Source: Vibrio casei
GTDB lineage: Bacteria > Pseudomonadota > Gammaproteobacteria > Enterobacterales > Vibrionaceae
DNA length: 64,000 bases
Direction of reading: 5' to 3'
Assembly: GCF_002218025.2 (NCBI RefSeq)
Contig: NZ_AP018680.1
Location: 1,984,001-2,048,000 of the forward strand
Shown here: piece after piece, positions 1 through 8,977 of the stretch
Layout of the letters: every line of letters begins with the position of its first letter
How positions within the stretch are numbered: the first letter of the stretch is position 1
Program-made: the position numbers and the translations under genes
Notes under the pieces: model-generated
Told to the model about the DNA's origin: nothing
Seen by the model: the letters and a program-made list of their open reading frames with translations, nothing else
Database searches by the model: none

Positions 1-231
1 TGTTTTTTGGCAAATGGTTACCCCTAAAATAGCGGCGAGCACCACTACGATACAATAAAGCACAACCGGTAATTGCACCAAAAGTAAGTAAAAAGGCAAA
101 GAAGCTAATGTTCCCATCGTGCCAGGAACAATTTTTGATAACCCACTGCCAAATCCCACCGCCAATAAATGCCAAGGGTTTGATAATTTAATACGAGAGC
201 GGGGATCCACCATTCCTGTTTGCTGCGACAT
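1..231 (-). CDS. pgpA: phosphatidylglycerophosphatase A, partial (C-terminus outside window)
   Basis: Only the first 77 codons are visible; the gene runs off the left edge. It starts at an ATG whose complement lies at 229-231. The visible N-terminus has NPWHLLAVGFGSG followed by KIVPGTMGTLASLPFY, the hallmark start of PgpA, an inner-membrane phosphatase that removes phosphate from phosphatidylglycerophosphate in phosphatidylglycerol synthesis. Hydrophobic stretches follow, consistent with membrane segments. It lies 29 bp downstream of thiL on the same strand, the usual nusB-thiL-pgpA order in gammaproteobacteria, so it is probably the last part of the rib-nusB-thiL transcription unit. Confidence 0.9.
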   Translation of the reverse strand, partial: MSQQTGMVDPRSRIKLSNPWHLLAVGFGSGLSKIVPGTMGTLASLPFYLLLVQLPVVLYCIVVVLAAILGVTICQKT

Positions 232-260
232 GATTGTGCCTTTATTTCTAATATAAAAGA

Positions 261-1268
261 TTAATTAAAATGATCAAAACCTTGCTGTATCGATGCTTCT
301 TCTTCGTTCGAAATAATGGCATCGTTACGTAAGAATTTGATTAAATGAGTCGATGATTCATTCGCTTCATCACGCGCGATGATCTGACCGATACAATGCG
401 CTTGAGTGTTACTTCTAGTCTGTAATGCTTCAAATATCGCTTTATTTTTTTGAGGGACGGTAAAGCACAATTCATACTCCTCACCGCTACACAGCGCAAC
501 ATGGTGAGCGCGTGTCTCGATACCATCATAAAAAGCAATTAATTCAGAAGATATAGGGAGTTTATCTAAATGCACTTTAGCGTTGACGCATGATGCTTTA
601 AGAATATGCTTAATATCAGAAATCAAACCATCGGAAATATCAATACAGCTGGACGCGACACCAAGCAAAGATTGTGCGAAATCTACTCTCGATTCGGCTC
701 TAAAGTGTCTATTTATTAGGGTTTGTGCAAATGGCTTAATCAAATTATGTTCATCTAATATAGCGTCAAGACCAGCATGACTATCACCTAAAGTACCGCT
801 CACATAAATCCAATCCCCTACTTTAGCACCACTACGAGTAAGCGCTTGACCGTAAGGAACAAAACCTTGAATAGTAAAGGTAATGGTTAATGGTCCCTTG
901 GTTGTGTCTCCGCCTATCAACTGTAAATGATGAGCATCCGCTAGCGCAAACATACTGTCGCAAAAAGACTCTAACCACGCTTCATCAAGTTCTGGCATCG
1001 AAATCGCCATTGAAAGCCAAGCGGGAGTCGCTCCCATTGCAGCCAAGTCACTAATGTTGGACATCAACGCTTTATACGCCACATCGCTAGGATCTGCATC
1101 ATGAAGAAAATGGGTGCCTAGCACCACAGTATCAGTACTGACTGCAAGCTGATAGCCTTGAGGTACCGTGAGTAATGCACAATCATCCCCTAACGCTATC
1201 TGTACATCACTACGGTTTGGCTGACGAGCAGCAAAGTATTTGTCAATTAGATTAAATTCACCAGACAT
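261..1268 (-). CDS. thiL: thiamine-monophosphate kinase
   Basis: ThiL phosphorylates thiamine monophosphate with ATP to thiamine diphosphate, the last step of cofactor synthesis, in the cytoplasm. The 335-residue product has normal length and shows the PurM/ThiL-type signatures: GDDCA at residues 27-31 (metal/nucleotide binding), STDTVVLGTHF at about 44-54 and NISDLAAMGATP at 71-82. It sits between nusB (100 bp upstream) and pgpA (29 bp downstream) on the minus strand. A hairpin with a T run lies in the nusB-thiL gap, so part of the transcription may stop before it. No TPP riboswitch was seen. Confidence 0.96.
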   Translation of the reverse strand: MSGEFNLIDKYFAARQPNRSDVQIALGDDCALLTVPQGYQLAVSTDTVVLGTHFLHDADPSDVAYKALMSNISDLAAMGATPAWLSMAISMPELDEAWLESFCDSMFALADAHHLQLIGGDTTKGPLTITFTIQGFVPYGQALTRSGAKVGDWIYVSGTLGDSHAGLDAILDEHNLIKPFAQTLINRHFRAESRVDFAQSLLGVASSCIDISDGLISDIKHILKASCVNAKVHLDKLPISSELIAFYDGIETRAHHVALCSGEEYELCFTVPQKNKAIFEALQTRSNTQAHCIGQIIARDEANESSTHLIKFLRNDAIISNEEEASIQQGFDHFN

Positions 1269-1322
1269 AGGGCATCGCTGTTAGTAAAAATGAAAAGTGG
1301 ATATAGGTCGGAAATAGTATAC

Positions 1323-1350
1323 AAAAAAGGCCAGCACATGGCTGACCTTT
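1323..1350 (-). terminator. hairpin with T run between nusB and thiL
   Basis: On the minus strand AAGG-T-CAGC pairs with GCTG-G-CCTT around a 5-base loop, followed by six T. This looks like an intrinsic terminator or attenuator downstream of nusB; thiL begins about 55 bp further on, so readthrough or a local promoter is needed for thiL. Confidence 0.6.
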
Positions 1351-1368
1351 AAGGCAGAAAAATAAAGA

Positions 1369-1836
1369 TTATTTTTTGCGAACGTGAGGTGCCGCTTTAT
1401 CAAGCACACCATTAATAAACTTATGGCTGTCTTCTGCTGCGAATACTTTTGCAAGTTCAATCGCTTCGTTGATCACCACTTTATAAGGTACATCATCACG
1501 CTTGGTCATTTCGTACATCGCAAGACGAAGTAAAGCCAATTCCATCATGTCCAAATCTTGCATTGGACGAGATAGATAAGGACGTAACTTACTGTCTAAT
1601 TCCATATTAGCATTCACAACACCAGACAATAGGTCTTGGAAATAAGCCACATCCGTTTCTGGTGCTTTTAAGCTTGGTTCTAAAGCATGATTTTCTTCTT
1701 CATCATACTTTCCACCGGTTAGAAATTGATGTTCAATTGTGGCCACATTTTCTTTAGTGACCTGCCAAGAGTATATTGCTTGTAGTGCGAATTGACGTGC
1801 ATTACGACGTGCGGCTGGTTTCACGCGAGCCCCCAT
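1369..1836 (-). CDS. nusB: transcription antitermination factor NusB
   Basis: NusB binds boxA RNA with S10 (NusE) and supports rRNA antitermination. The 155-residue protein begins with the basic segment [25 protein letters not shown], typical of the RNA-binding N-terminus, and has the conserved all-helical NusB fold motifs [27 protein letters not shown] and [14 protein letters not shown] in the C-terminal half. It follows ribH by 21 bp on the same strand, the conserved ribH-nusB-thiL arrangement. An acidic insert (residues about 43-58, [13 protein letters not shown]) makes it slightly longer than the E. coli protein (139). Confidence 0.96.
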   Translation of the reverse strand: MGARVKPAARRNARQFALQAIYSWQVTKENVATIEHQFLTGGKYDEEENHALEPSLKAPETDVAYFQDLLSGVVNANMELDSKLRPYLSRPMQDLDMMELALLRLAMYEMTKRDDVPYKVVINEAIELAKVFAAEDSHKFINGVLDKAAPHVRKK

Positions 1837-1857
1837 AAGGAATTAGATTGCAAAAAA

Positions 1858-2325
1858 TTAGTTAATTTCATTTAGAACGTTGATCATCTCAAGTGCGCTA
1901 AGAGCAGCTTCTTGCCCTTTGTTACCAGCCTTGGTACCTGCGCGTTCAATCGCTTGATCGATGGTATCGACTGTCAATACACCAAATGCTACTGGAAGAG
2001 AGTATTCCAAAGACACTTGTGCAAGACCTTTATTACATTCACTGCACACGTAATCAAAATGCGGTGTACCACCACGAATAACCGTGCCTAAAGAAACAAT
2101 TGCATCAAACTTTCCAGTTTTTGCTACACGTTGAGCAATTAATGGAAGTTCAACAGCACCAGGGCAACGAACAACAGTAATGTTGTCATCGCTTACTTGG
2201 CCATGACGCTTCAATGTGTCAATCGCACCTGAAAGTAAACTTTCGTTAATAAAGCTGTTAAAACGAGAAATAACGATAGCAATTTTTGCATTCGGAGCGG
2301 CAAAAGCACCTTCGATTACTTTCAT
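1858..2325 (-). CDS. ribH: 6,7-dimethyl-8-ribityllumazine synthase
   Basis: Lumazine synthase condenses 5-amino-6-ribitylaminouracil with 3,4-dihydroxy-2-butanone 4-phosphate, the penultimate riboflavin step. The 155-residue length is typical. Visible motifs are SRFNSFI at 20-26 (substrate pocket), PGAVELP at 55-61 and [10 protein letters not shown] at 84-93 with the catalytic His89. It lies between ribB (upstream) and nusB (downstream). The symbol ribE is also used for this gene in older E. coli nomenclature. A perfect 14-bp palindrome lies about 50 bp upstream of the start. Confidence 0.96.
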   Translation of the reverse strand: MKVIEGAFAAPNAKIAIVISRFNSFINESLLSGAIDTLKRHGQVSDDNITVVRCPGAVELPLIAQRVAKTGKFDAIVSLGTVIRGGTPHFDYVCSECNKGLAQVSLEYSLPVAFGVLTVDTIDQAIERAGTKAGNKGQEAALSALEMINVLNEIN

Positions 2326-2373
2326 AAGTTATCCTTTAACTGTTTTCTAGGGAGTGAGAATCGGCGGATTCTA

Positions 2374-2387
2374 TCACAAATTTGTGA
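2374..2387. repeat. 14-bp perfect palindrome upstream of ribH
   Basis: TCACAAATTTGTGA is a perfect inverted repeat in the 170-bp gap between ribB and ribH, roughly 50 bp ahead of the ribH start. The half-site order is opposite to a CRP site (which is TGTGA-N6-TCACA), so it is not a standard CRP box. It could be an operator for another dimeric regulator or chance; nothing else in the gap was recognised. Confidence 0.35.
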
Positions 2388-2495
2388 GCAATATCTATTG
2401 GTAATTCATTTATCCTCTGCCTTCAGTTTTATCCATGACTGATTATTGGAATAAAAGTGGCTTTGCAGGGCGAGAAATGAAATGGCGAGTATCGG

Positions 2496-3605
2496 CTATT
2501 CTGTTACATAATCCACAACATTTAAGCCAAAACCTGATAATGCGTGATAACGTTTATCTGACGACGATAGCAAACGCATGTCCTTCACACCTAAATCAGC
2601 TAGAATTTGAGATCCAACACCGACACGTCTTGATGTGCCTTGTTTTTTCGCCATCACTGGAGCCGTCGCATTATCTTGTTGCTCAAACATCTTCACTTTA
2701 TGGATAATAAATTCTGGCGTTTCTTCTTTACCAAGAATGATCAAGACTCCACCGTCTTGGTTAATTCTTTGCATAGCGGCATCTAATGACCAACTACGAT
2801 CGCTAGAGCGATTTGAATGCAGTAGGTCAGTAAAAGTATCTTGCAAATGAACGCGCACCAAGCAAGCATTATCAGTCACATTACCTTTACGCAGAGCATA
2901 ATGGATTTGATTATCAATAGTGTCTCGGTAAGTGACTAAATCAAACTCACCAAACTCAGTGGGTAGTTTACATTCCGCCACGCGTTCAATTGTTGTTTCA
3001 GTATTATTACGGTATTCAATTAAATCCGCGATAGTGCCCAATTTAATTCCGTGCTTTTCGGCAAAGACTTCAAGATCAGGACGACGCGCCATCGTGCCAT
3101 CATCATTTAAGATTTCAACGATAACAGAAGCGGGCTCTAGGCCTGCCAAACGAGCTAAATCACAACCGGCTTCAGTATGTCCAGCGCGAGTTAATACGCC
3201 ACCTTCTTGTGCCGCTAGCGGAAAAATATGACCAGGTTGAACTAGGTCTGCCGCTTTAGCATTTTTAGCGACAGCCGCCTGTACGGTAACCGCACGATCA
3301 GAGGCTGAAATTCCAGTAGTGACACCTTCAGCAGCTTCAATTGAAACCGTGAAATTCGTTGTGTACTGTGCATTATTGTCCTGAACCATCGGAGGCAAAC
3401 CGAGGTCGTGGCAACGCTGTTTGGTCAACGTCAAACAAATAAGCCCACGTCCATGAGTCGCCATAAAGTTAATCGATTCTGGCGTGATATGTTCTGCCGC
3501 CATAATAAGATCGCCTTCATTTTCACGATCTTCATCATCCATCAAGATAACCATTTTACCTAAACGGATATCGTCAATAATTTCTTTTGAGCTGCTAATT
3601 GGCAT
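2496..3605 (-). CDS. ribB: 3,4-dihydroxy-2-butanone 4-phosphate synthase with degenerate GTP cyclohydrolase II-like domain (RibBX type)
   Basis: The N-terminal domain (residues about 1-200) is an intact DHBP synthase, converting ribulose 5-phosphate to the four-carbon riboflavin precursor: [16 protein letters not shown] at 23-38, THGRGLICL and [13 protein letters not shown] are present. The C-terminal 165 residues align with GTP cyclohydrolase II but lack the zinc cysteine cluster: where RibA has the C-x10-C-x-C stretch, this protein reads [15 protein letters not shown] with no cysteine. Such hybrids have been described in Proteobacteria as RibBX, with GTP cyclohydrolase II supplied by a separate ribA. 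Automatic annotation will often call it bifunctional ribBA. It lies 33 bp after ribE in the riboflavin cluster. Confidence 0.9.
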   Translation of the reverse strand: MPISSSKEIIDDIRLGKMVILMDDEDRENEGDLIMAAEHITPESINFMATHGRGLICLTLTKQRCHDLGLPPMVQDNNAQYTTNFTVSIEAAEGVTTGISASDRAVTVQAAVAKNAKAADLVQPGHIFPLAAQEGGVLTRAGHTEAGCDLARLAGLEPASVIVEILNDDGTMARRPDLEVFAEKHGIKLGTIADLIEYRNNTETTIERVAECKLPTEFGEFDLVTYRDTIDNQIHYALRKGNVTDNACLVRVHLQDTFTDLLHSNRSSDRSWSLDAAMQRINQDGGVLIILGKEETPEFIIHKVKMFEQQDNATAPVMAKKQGTSRRVGVGSQILADLGVKDMRLLSSSDKRYHALSGFGLNVVDYVTE

Positions 3606-3638
3606 ACTGATTTCCTATTACTTTGGGTATAGATAGAA

Positions 3639-4298
3639 TTAAGCGAAACCATTTTTCTGCAATAAATCCATTGTAATACGTGATTCTGGAATGGCAGTAT
3701 CTTCTGATTTCCTAGTAATTAAACGCTCTAAATAACGTGCAATTACATCCACCTCTAAGTTCACTTTATGCCCAACAACGAAACTGTCTACCGTGGTTTC
3801 TTGTGAAGTATGCGGCACAATGGTGATCTTAAAGCTGTCTTTACGTACATCATTGACCGTTAAGCTAATACCATCAATAGTCACAGAACCTTTTTCCGCA
3901 ATGTAGCGAGATAAGTGGCTTGGCACTTCTATCCAATATTCCATCGCTCGACCAACAGGTTGTCGGTCGACAATTGTCCCAACATCATCGATATGCCCAG
4001 AAACGATATGCCCACCAAATCGTGTTGACGGCAGCATAGCCTTCTCAAGATTGACCTTGTCACCAACTTGGTATTGGGTGAATCCGGTTCGTTTTAAGGT
4101 CTCAAGTGACAAATCGGCACTATAGCTTCGCTGATCAAACTGAACCACCGTTAAGCATACGCCATTGGTTGCAATACTGTCGCCTAAATGGACATCAGAC
4201 ATATCAAGTTTGCCAGCATCCACCGTGATAGTGACATCTTCACCTTTGGGGATAATAGCTGAAATGGTTCCTACTGCTTCTACAATGCCTGTAAACAT
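3639..4298 (-). CDS. ribE: riboflavin synthase alpha subunit
   Basis: Riboflavin synthase dismutates two molecules of dimethylribityllumazine into riboflavin and the pyrimidine precursor. The 219-residue protein has the two tandem lumazine-binding barrels: MFTGIVEAVG at the N-terminus with NGVCLTV near 45-51, and the second repeat beginning near FGGHIVSGHIDDVG (about residue 94) with DGISLTVNDV near 142-151. Called ribC in E. coli nomenclature. It is followed by ribB and preceded 9 bp upstream by ribD, so the three are surely co-transcribed. Confidence 0.96.
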   Translation of the reverse strand: MFTGIVEAVGTISAIIPKGEDVTITVDAGKLDMSDVHLGDSIATNGVCLTVVQFDQRSYSADLSLETLKRTGFTQYQVGDKVNLEKAMLPSTRFGGHIVSGHIDDVGTIVDRQPVGRAMEYWIEVPSHLSRYIAEKGSVTIDGISLTVNDVRKDSFKITIVPHTSQETTVDSFVVGHKVNLEVDVIARYLERLITRKSEDTAIPESRITMDLLQKNGFA

Positions 4299-4307
4299 AA
4301 TTTCTCT

Positions 4308-5480
4308 TTATTTTTTCACTATTTTGGCAGTTAGGCGAATATCCGCCCCGACCATACGTAAATCGGTAATGTCTAAATCAATGGCCTCTTTCATTGATGT
4401 TAATCCCATTATTTGAGTTAACCCACAGCCATCAGTTCCCATTAATTTAGGAGCAATATAGATAATGAGCTCATCGACTAAATCTTGCTTTATCAAACTG
4501 GCAGCTAAAGTAGCCCCTGCTTCAACCCAAATATGGTTAATATTTTGATCTTTCGCGAGTTGTTTAAATAAAAACGGCAAATCAAATTGATCATCATTTA
4601 ATTCAGCTTCGATAACTTGAGTATCAACAACCTTATTAGATGCCGCTTTTGTCTCCATATCATATATAGAGCCTTGCTTGGGATGAACTAGTAAACGTTC
4701 ACCATCCGTATTAAAAAGTTTCAGTTCATTCGTCGGTTTTTTAAGCAAATCACCACGACGATTTAAAATAACCCGCACGGGTTGGCGAACGTGATTAATG
4801 TCATAAATAGCTTGTACAGATTGAGGTAAATCATCCCAGCGGACATTAAGGGAAGCATTATCATCAAGTACCGTCTTGGCAGTTGATAAGATAGCACCTG
4901 CTTTTGCTCGGTAGTGCTGAACATCTTGTCTTGCTTTAGCGCCAGTAATCCATTGGCTTTGACCATTGCTCAGCGCCGTTTTACCATCGACACTCGCCGC
5001 CAATTTAAGTTGAACAAATGGCATACCAGTTTGCATCCATTTAATGAATCCAGGGTTTAATTGCCAAGCATCTTGTTCTAGCAAGCCCACGTCAACTTGA
5101 ATACCTGCTTCTCGCAACATTTGAATACCACGACCAGCGACTTGAGGGTTGGGATCTTGCATCGCACAAACCACACGCCTTATTTTGGCTTTGATTAACG
5201 CTTCTGCGCAAGGTGGTGTTCTTCCATAGTGAGAACAAGGTTCTAGCGTTACATACGCCGTTGAGCCTTCCGACAACTCACCAGCTTGACGTAATGCATG
5301 CACTTCAGCATGAGGCTCCCCCGCTTTTAAATGCGCGCCTTTTCCGACTACATTGCCATCATGAACAATCACACAACCAACATTAGGATTTGGTGAGGTG
5401 GTATATATACCTTGCTTTGCTAAATGAATAGCCAAAGACATCATTTGATGATCAATCGCAGAAAATAAAACTTGAGTCAT
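4308..5480 (-). CDS. ribD: bifunctional diaminohydroxyphosphoribosylaminopyrimidine deaminase / 5-amino-6-(5-phosphoribosylamino)uracil reductase
   Basis: RibD performs the deamination and the NADPH-dependent ribose reduction of riboflavin synthesis. I chose the ATG at 5478-5480 (MTQVLFSAID) because GGAAG sits 5 bases ahead of it; a longer frame reaches 5504 but without a better site. The deaminase domain shows the zinc ligands HAE at 57-59 and PCSHYGRTPPC with Cys82 and Cys91. The reductase domain follows from about residue 150, with KLAASVDGKTAL and QWITG motifs. Length 390 residues is slightly above the usual 367. It is 45 bp downstream of nrdR, a common linkage. Confidence 0.95.
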   Translation of the reverse strand: MTQVLFSAIDHQMMSLAIHLAKQGIYTTSPNPNVGCVIVHDGNVVGKGAHLKAGEPHAEVHALRQAGELSEGSTAYVTLEPCSHYGRTPPCAEALIKAKIRRVVCAMQDPNPQVAGRGIQMLREAGIQVDVGLLEQDAWQLNPGFIKWMQTGMPFVQLKLAASVDGKTALSNGQSQWITGAKARQDVQHYRAKAGAILSTAKTVLDDNASLNVRWDDLPQSVQAIYDINHVRQPVRVILNRRGDLLKKPTNELKLFNTDGERLLVHPKQGSIYDMETKAASNKVVDTQVIEAELNDDQFDLPFLFKQLAKDQNINHIWVEAGATLAASLIKQDLVDELIIYIAPKLMGTDGCGLTQIMGLTSMKEAIDLDITDLRMVGADIRLTAKIVKK

Positions 5481-5524
5481 CGTGCTTCCAATTCTCATTA
5501 TCAAACTCGAAAGTAGTCTTGTTG

Positions 5525-5974
5525 TTAATCTTCAAGACGAGCGATTTCTTCACCAAATTCACGAATATCTTCAAAGCTACGATACACCGAAGCAAAACGA
5601 ATATACGCAACTTTATCCAACGTTTTTAATTGATCCATCACAAAATTACCGATCATTTCACTCGGGACTTCACGCTCCCCCGTTGCACGTAGTTGAGATT
5701 TAATATGGCTGATAGCCAATTCAACGGCATCAGCACTCACTGGGCGTTTTTCTAAAGAACGTTGTAAACCGCCAATCATTTTGTCTTCATCAAAAGGTTC
5801 ACGATTACCATTGGATTTTATCACTTTAGGCATAACCAATTCAGCGCTTTCAAATGTGGTAAATCGTTCGCTACACGCTAGGCATTGACGACGACGGCGA
5901 ACTTGGTGTCCATCCGCGACTAACCGTGAATCAATCACTTTGGTGTCATTTTCAGAACAAAATGGACAGTGCAT
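5525..5974 (-). CDS. nrdR: transcriptional repressor NrdR
   Basis: NrdR is an ATP/dATP-sensing repressor of ribonucleotide reductase genes. The start at 5972-5974 (MHCPFC) has GAGGGAGAAAAC directly upstream, better than an extended frame to 6031, and gives 149 residues, the usual length. The N-terminal zinc ribbon has Cys3, Cys6, Cys31 and Cys34, with the basic stretch VRRRRQ between; the ATP-cone domain follows (about 49-139). It heads the rib cluster on the minus strand. Two direct repeats of 14 bp spaced exactly 20 bp lie 65-100 bp upstream. Confidence 0.96.
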   Translation of the reverse strand: MHCPFCSENDTKVIDSRLVADGHQVRRRRQCLACSERFTTFESAELVMPKVIKSNGNREPFDEDKMIGGLQRSLEKRPVSADAVELAISHIKSQLRATGEREVPSEMIGNFVMDQLKTLDKVAYIRFASVYRSFEDIREFGEEIARLED

Positions 5975-6040
5975 GTTTTCTCCCTCAATATAAATTTCAT
6001 CGGTTAGATTTCCTTTGAAAGACGATCCCATCTAACTATT

Positions 6041-6074
6041 TTTCAACCCACTAATACTCTTTTCAACCCACTAA
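6041..6074. repeat. two 14-bp direct repeats with a 20-bp period upstream of nrdR
   Basis: TTTCAACCCACTAA occurs at 6041-6054 and again at 6061-6074, exactly two helical turns apart. They are 67-100 bp upstream of the nrdR start and in the divergent gap before the lipoprotein gene at 6311. They do not resemble the AT-rich NrdR box. A tandem regulator site is possible. Confidence 0.5.
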
Positions 6075-6310
6075 CTTGTGGTTTATTAGTATGGCTTTAG
6101 TTTATCCGAAATGATAAAAGTAAGCGATAACCCACCCACAAATTCAATCACTTCTATTTTAATCTTAGAACGAACAGAATAATTATTGCACTAAAGTTGA
6201 GCGAAATCGGCTATGAGGTTACACTTAAAGCAGAGTTCTGTGATCGACCATTTACGATCATTCAAATTTCCATCCGGTCATATAAGCGGATGAATATAGG
6301 AAGTATAACC

Positions 6311-6640
6311 ATGAAATATTTAGGTCTAGCCGGATTGCTCGTTATTACATTAGCAGGCTGTTCATCTCCCACTCAAGAAGACAGCTATTTAGATGCTTCT
6401 TTCCAGCTTTGTAATACTGACGTGAAGGTCTTCTCAACAAGTGATGACGGTAAAGTGCGCATTGTCTGCGCAGATGGCTCTAAGTTTGCAATGGATAACG
6501 CTAAAACGCTAGACACCATGCAAGACTTAAACGCGTCATATTGTTCTGGTGGTGGTCTAGGTCAATTTAACGAAAGCAGCCGTTACTACATGTTCAAATG
6601 TAAATCAGGTTCTATGATTAGCATTAATAAGAAAGACTAA
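6311..6640 (+). CDS. small putative lipoprotein, function unknown
   Basis: A 109-residue protein. The start at 6311 is chosen because AGGAAG precedes it and because it begins a classical lipoprotein signal: MKYLGLAGLLVITLAGC, with lipobox LAGC and acylated Cys17. An upstream frame to 6197 lacks a signal peptide. The mature part of about 90 residues contains four more cysteines (in LCNTD, IVCAD, SYCSGG and FKCKSG) that could form two disulphides in the periplasm. I do not recognise the family. It is a single gene between divergent nrdR and convergent prfC. Confidence 0.75.
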   Translation: MKYLGLAGLLVITLAGCSSPTQEDSYLDASFQLCNTDVKVFSTSDDGKVRIVCADGSKFAMDNAKTLDTMQDLNASYCSGGGLGQFNESSRYYMFKCKSGSMISINKKD

Positions 6641-6679
6641 TCCTCTTTACAATCATTGAGGCAGTACCAAGCTTCCATG

Positions 6680-6714
6680 AAAAAACGCCAACCATTTAAA
6701 TAATGGTTGGCGTT
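6680..6714 (-). terminator. strong terminator hairpin between the lipoprotein gene and prfC
   Basis: AACGCCAACCATT (6684-6696) pairs perfectly with AATGGTTGGCGTT (6702-6714). On the minus strand it is followed by six T, so it ends prfC transcription; it can also slow transcripts from the convergent lipoprotein gene. Confidence 0.8.
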
Positions 6715-6776
6715 AATAAAAATAAACGCAGCAGGTAATACCGCGCTTTAATTTGTTTTCTTCACTGCATAGTAAA

Positions 6777-8357
6777 TTAATGTTCGCGAGTCGCGTGGAA
6801 CTCAATATCAGGGAAACGTTCTTTCGCTAAGTTTAAGTTCACCATAGTTGGTGCAACATAAGACAAGTTATCCCCGCCATCTAACGCAAGGTTAGTTTGG
6901 TTCTTACGCTTAAATTCATCCAATTTTTTCTCATCCGAGCATTCAACCCAACGAGCGGTAGCAACATTCACACCTTCATATATTGCTTCAACGTTATATT
7001 CCGATTTTAAACGAGCCACAACTACATCAAACTGAAGCACACCCACCGCACCAACGATTAAGTCGTTATTTTGCAGAGGACGGAAAACCTGTACAGCACC
7101 TTCTTCAGACAACTGCACTAAACCTTTAAGCAACTGCTTTTGCTTTAATGGATCGCGCAAACGAATCCGGCGGAACAGCTCTGGGGCAAAGTTAGGAATA
7201 CCAGCAAACTTCAATGATTCACCTTGTGTGAAAGTATCACCAATTTGAATAGTGCCATGGTTATGCAAACCGATAATGTCTCCCGAATAAGCATGTTCTG
7301 CACGCGCTCGGTCACCAGCCATAAAGGTTACGGCATCCGATATATTCACCATTTTACCAGTACGAACATGGTTCATCTTCATGCCCTGAGTATAAGTACC
7401 CGATACAATACGCATAAAGGCAATACGGTCACGGTGTTTTGGATCCATATTGGCTTGAATTTTAAACACAAAACCGGTGAATTTTTCTTCCGTTGCTTTC
7501 ACTGTTCGCTCATTTGCTTCACGAGCCAACGGTGCTGGCGCCCATTCAGTCAAGCCAGTAAGCATATGATCCACACCAAAGTTACCTAAAGCGGTACCAA
7601 AAAAGACTGGCGTTAATTCACCTTTTAAAAACAATTCTTGGTCAAATTCATGTGCAGCGCCAATGACTAGCTCTAAGTCTTCACGTAATTGTTCCGCAAT
7701 ATCAGTGCCAATCGCGACATCAAGATCAGGGTTATCTAAGCCTTTAATACTGCGAACTTCTTGAATTGTAGACCCTTGACCAGTGGCATATAAAATCGTT
7801 TCGTCACGATGGATGTGATAAACACCTTTAAACTCTTTACCACTTCCAATAGGCCATGAAATAGGCGCACATGCCATTTTCAGTTCGCTTTCCACTTCAT
7901 CCAACAAATCCATAGGATCACGCGTATCACGATCACATTTGTTCATGAAGGTTACAATTGGTGTATCACGCAGACGCGTGACTTCCATTAGCTTACGAGT
8001 ACGATCTTCGACACCTTTTGCCGCATCAATCACCATCAAGCAAGAATCCACCGCGGTTAAAGTGCGGTAAGTATCTTCCGAGAAATCTTCATGTCCAGGG
8101 GTATCAAGAAGGTTCACCAAGCAATCGTTATAAGGAAATTGCATCACCGAAGTAGTAACCGAAATACCACGCTCTTTTTCCATTTCCATCCAGTCAGATT
8201 TTGCATGCTGGTTTGAGCCACGACCTTTAACCGTACCGGCTTTTTGTAAAGCGTTTCCGAATAACAATACTTTTTCAGTAATGGTTGTTTTACCCGCATC
8301 CGGGTGAGAGATGATCGCAAACGTACGACGCTTGCCAACTTCAGAAAGGAAAGACAT
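6777..8357 (-). CDS. prfC: peptide chain release factor 3
   Basis: RF3 is a GTPase that recycles RF1 and RF2 from the ribosome after termination. The 526-residue length is canonical. GTPase motifs are visible: G1 HPDAGKTT at 18-25, the G3 DTPGHEDF, and G4 NKCD; the RF3-type start [13 protein letters not shown] and [20 protein letters not shown] switch segment are also present. It is a single-gene unit with its own terminator downstream; about 120 bp separate its start from rimI, which runs in the same direction upstream. Confidence 0.97.
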   Translation of the reverse strand: MSFLSEVGKRRTFAIISHPDAGKTTITEKVLLFGNALQKAGTVKGRGSNQHAKSDWMEMEKERGISVTTSVMQFPYNDCLVNLLDTPGHEDFSEDTYRTLTAVDSCLMVIDAAKGVEDRTRKLMEVTRLRDTPIVTFMNKCDRDTRDPMDLLDEVESELKMACAPISWPIGSGKEFKGVYHIHRDETILYATGQGSTIQEVRSIKGLDNPDLDVAIGTDIAEQLREDLELVIGAAHEFDQELFLKGELTPVFFGTALGNFGVDHMLTGLTEWAPAPLAREANERTVKATEEKFTGFVFKIQANMDPKHRDRIAFMRIVSGTYTQGMKMNHVRTGKMVNISDAVTFMAGDRARAEHAYSGDIIGLHNHGTIQIGDTFTQGESLKFAGIPNFAPELFRRIRLRDPLKQKQLLKGLVQLSEEGAVQVFRPLQNNDLIVGAVGVLQFDVVVARLKSEYNVEAIYEGVNVATARWVECSDEKKLDEFKRKNQTNLALDGGDNLSYVAPTMVNLNLAKERFPDIEFHATREH

Positions 8358-8476
8358 GAAGGAAACCTTATCAACTGTTTAGCTTATCGCTGCTCAATCA
8401 CAGCAAAATAATTGGGTCACAAAAGTGAGATGGGCGAATTATACGCAAAAATGACGATAACTCTAGTGTGGGGGAA

Positions 8477-8977
8477 TCATGAAAACGGATTAAAACCACT
8501 ATCGAGTAATAAGTTCATAATAATAGCGTCTTCTTTACCATTTTTTGACGTTTGAGATGGGTAATAATTTACTCGGCGATCCATCTCGTTAAAGCCAAGC
8601 GACTCATAGAGATGATAAGCCCCTGTATTACTGGCTCTCACTTCAAGCCAAATACTTTCCGCCTCAGCGTCTTCACTGTGATCAATTAAATGTTGTATTA
8701 ACATACGACCATAGCCTTTACCTTGCAGAACAGGATCCACCGCGATCGTCAGTAACGTGACTTCTCCAACGACATTTTGACTGTAATAGTAGCCAACTAA
8801 CGTTTGGTTGAGCCATAAACCAAACTGGTTCTTGCTGGAATTAGGACTATTTTGATAAGTAAGATCTCGAATCATATTTTGTGACCACGGGTGACTATGT
8901 GCTTGTTGCTCAATCGCCCATACTGCATCAATATGATCGACAGCCAAAGGTAAAATTTGAAGACTATTTTGCGTCAT
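8477..8977 (-). CDS. rimI: ribosomal protein bS18 N-alanine acetyltransferase
   Basis: A GNAT-family acetyltransferase of 166 residues; RimI acetylates the N-terminal alanine of ribosomal protein S18. The acetyl-CoA loop reads QGKGYGRMLIQHL and the C-terminal part has the RimI-type LEVRASNTGAYHLYESLGF and YY motifs. I chose the ATG at 8975-8977 (MTQNSLQ); a longer frame to 9025 is open but lies inside holD. The start overlaps the 3' end of holD by 14 bp, the conserved holD-rimI arrangement that suggests translational coupling. Confidence 0.92.
   Translation of the reverse strand: MTQNSLQILPLAVDHIDAVWAIEQQAHSHPWSQNMIRDLTYQNSPNSSKNQFGLWLNQTLVGYYYSQNVVGEVTLLTIAVDPVLQGKGYGRMLIQHLIDHSEDAEAESIWLEVRASNTGAYHLYESLGFNEMDRRVNYYPSQTSKNGKEDAIIMNLLLDSGFNPFS

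Noticed and set aside
2326..2495. FMN riboswitch for the riboflavin genes
   Set aside because: No RFN-type conserved boxes were found in the ribB-ribH gap or ahead of ribB, ribE, ribD or nrdR.
2435..2707. 90-codon plus-strand frame overlapping the 3' end of ribB
   Set aside because: No ribosome site or recognisable domain, and it lies mostly antisense to conserved ribB codons.
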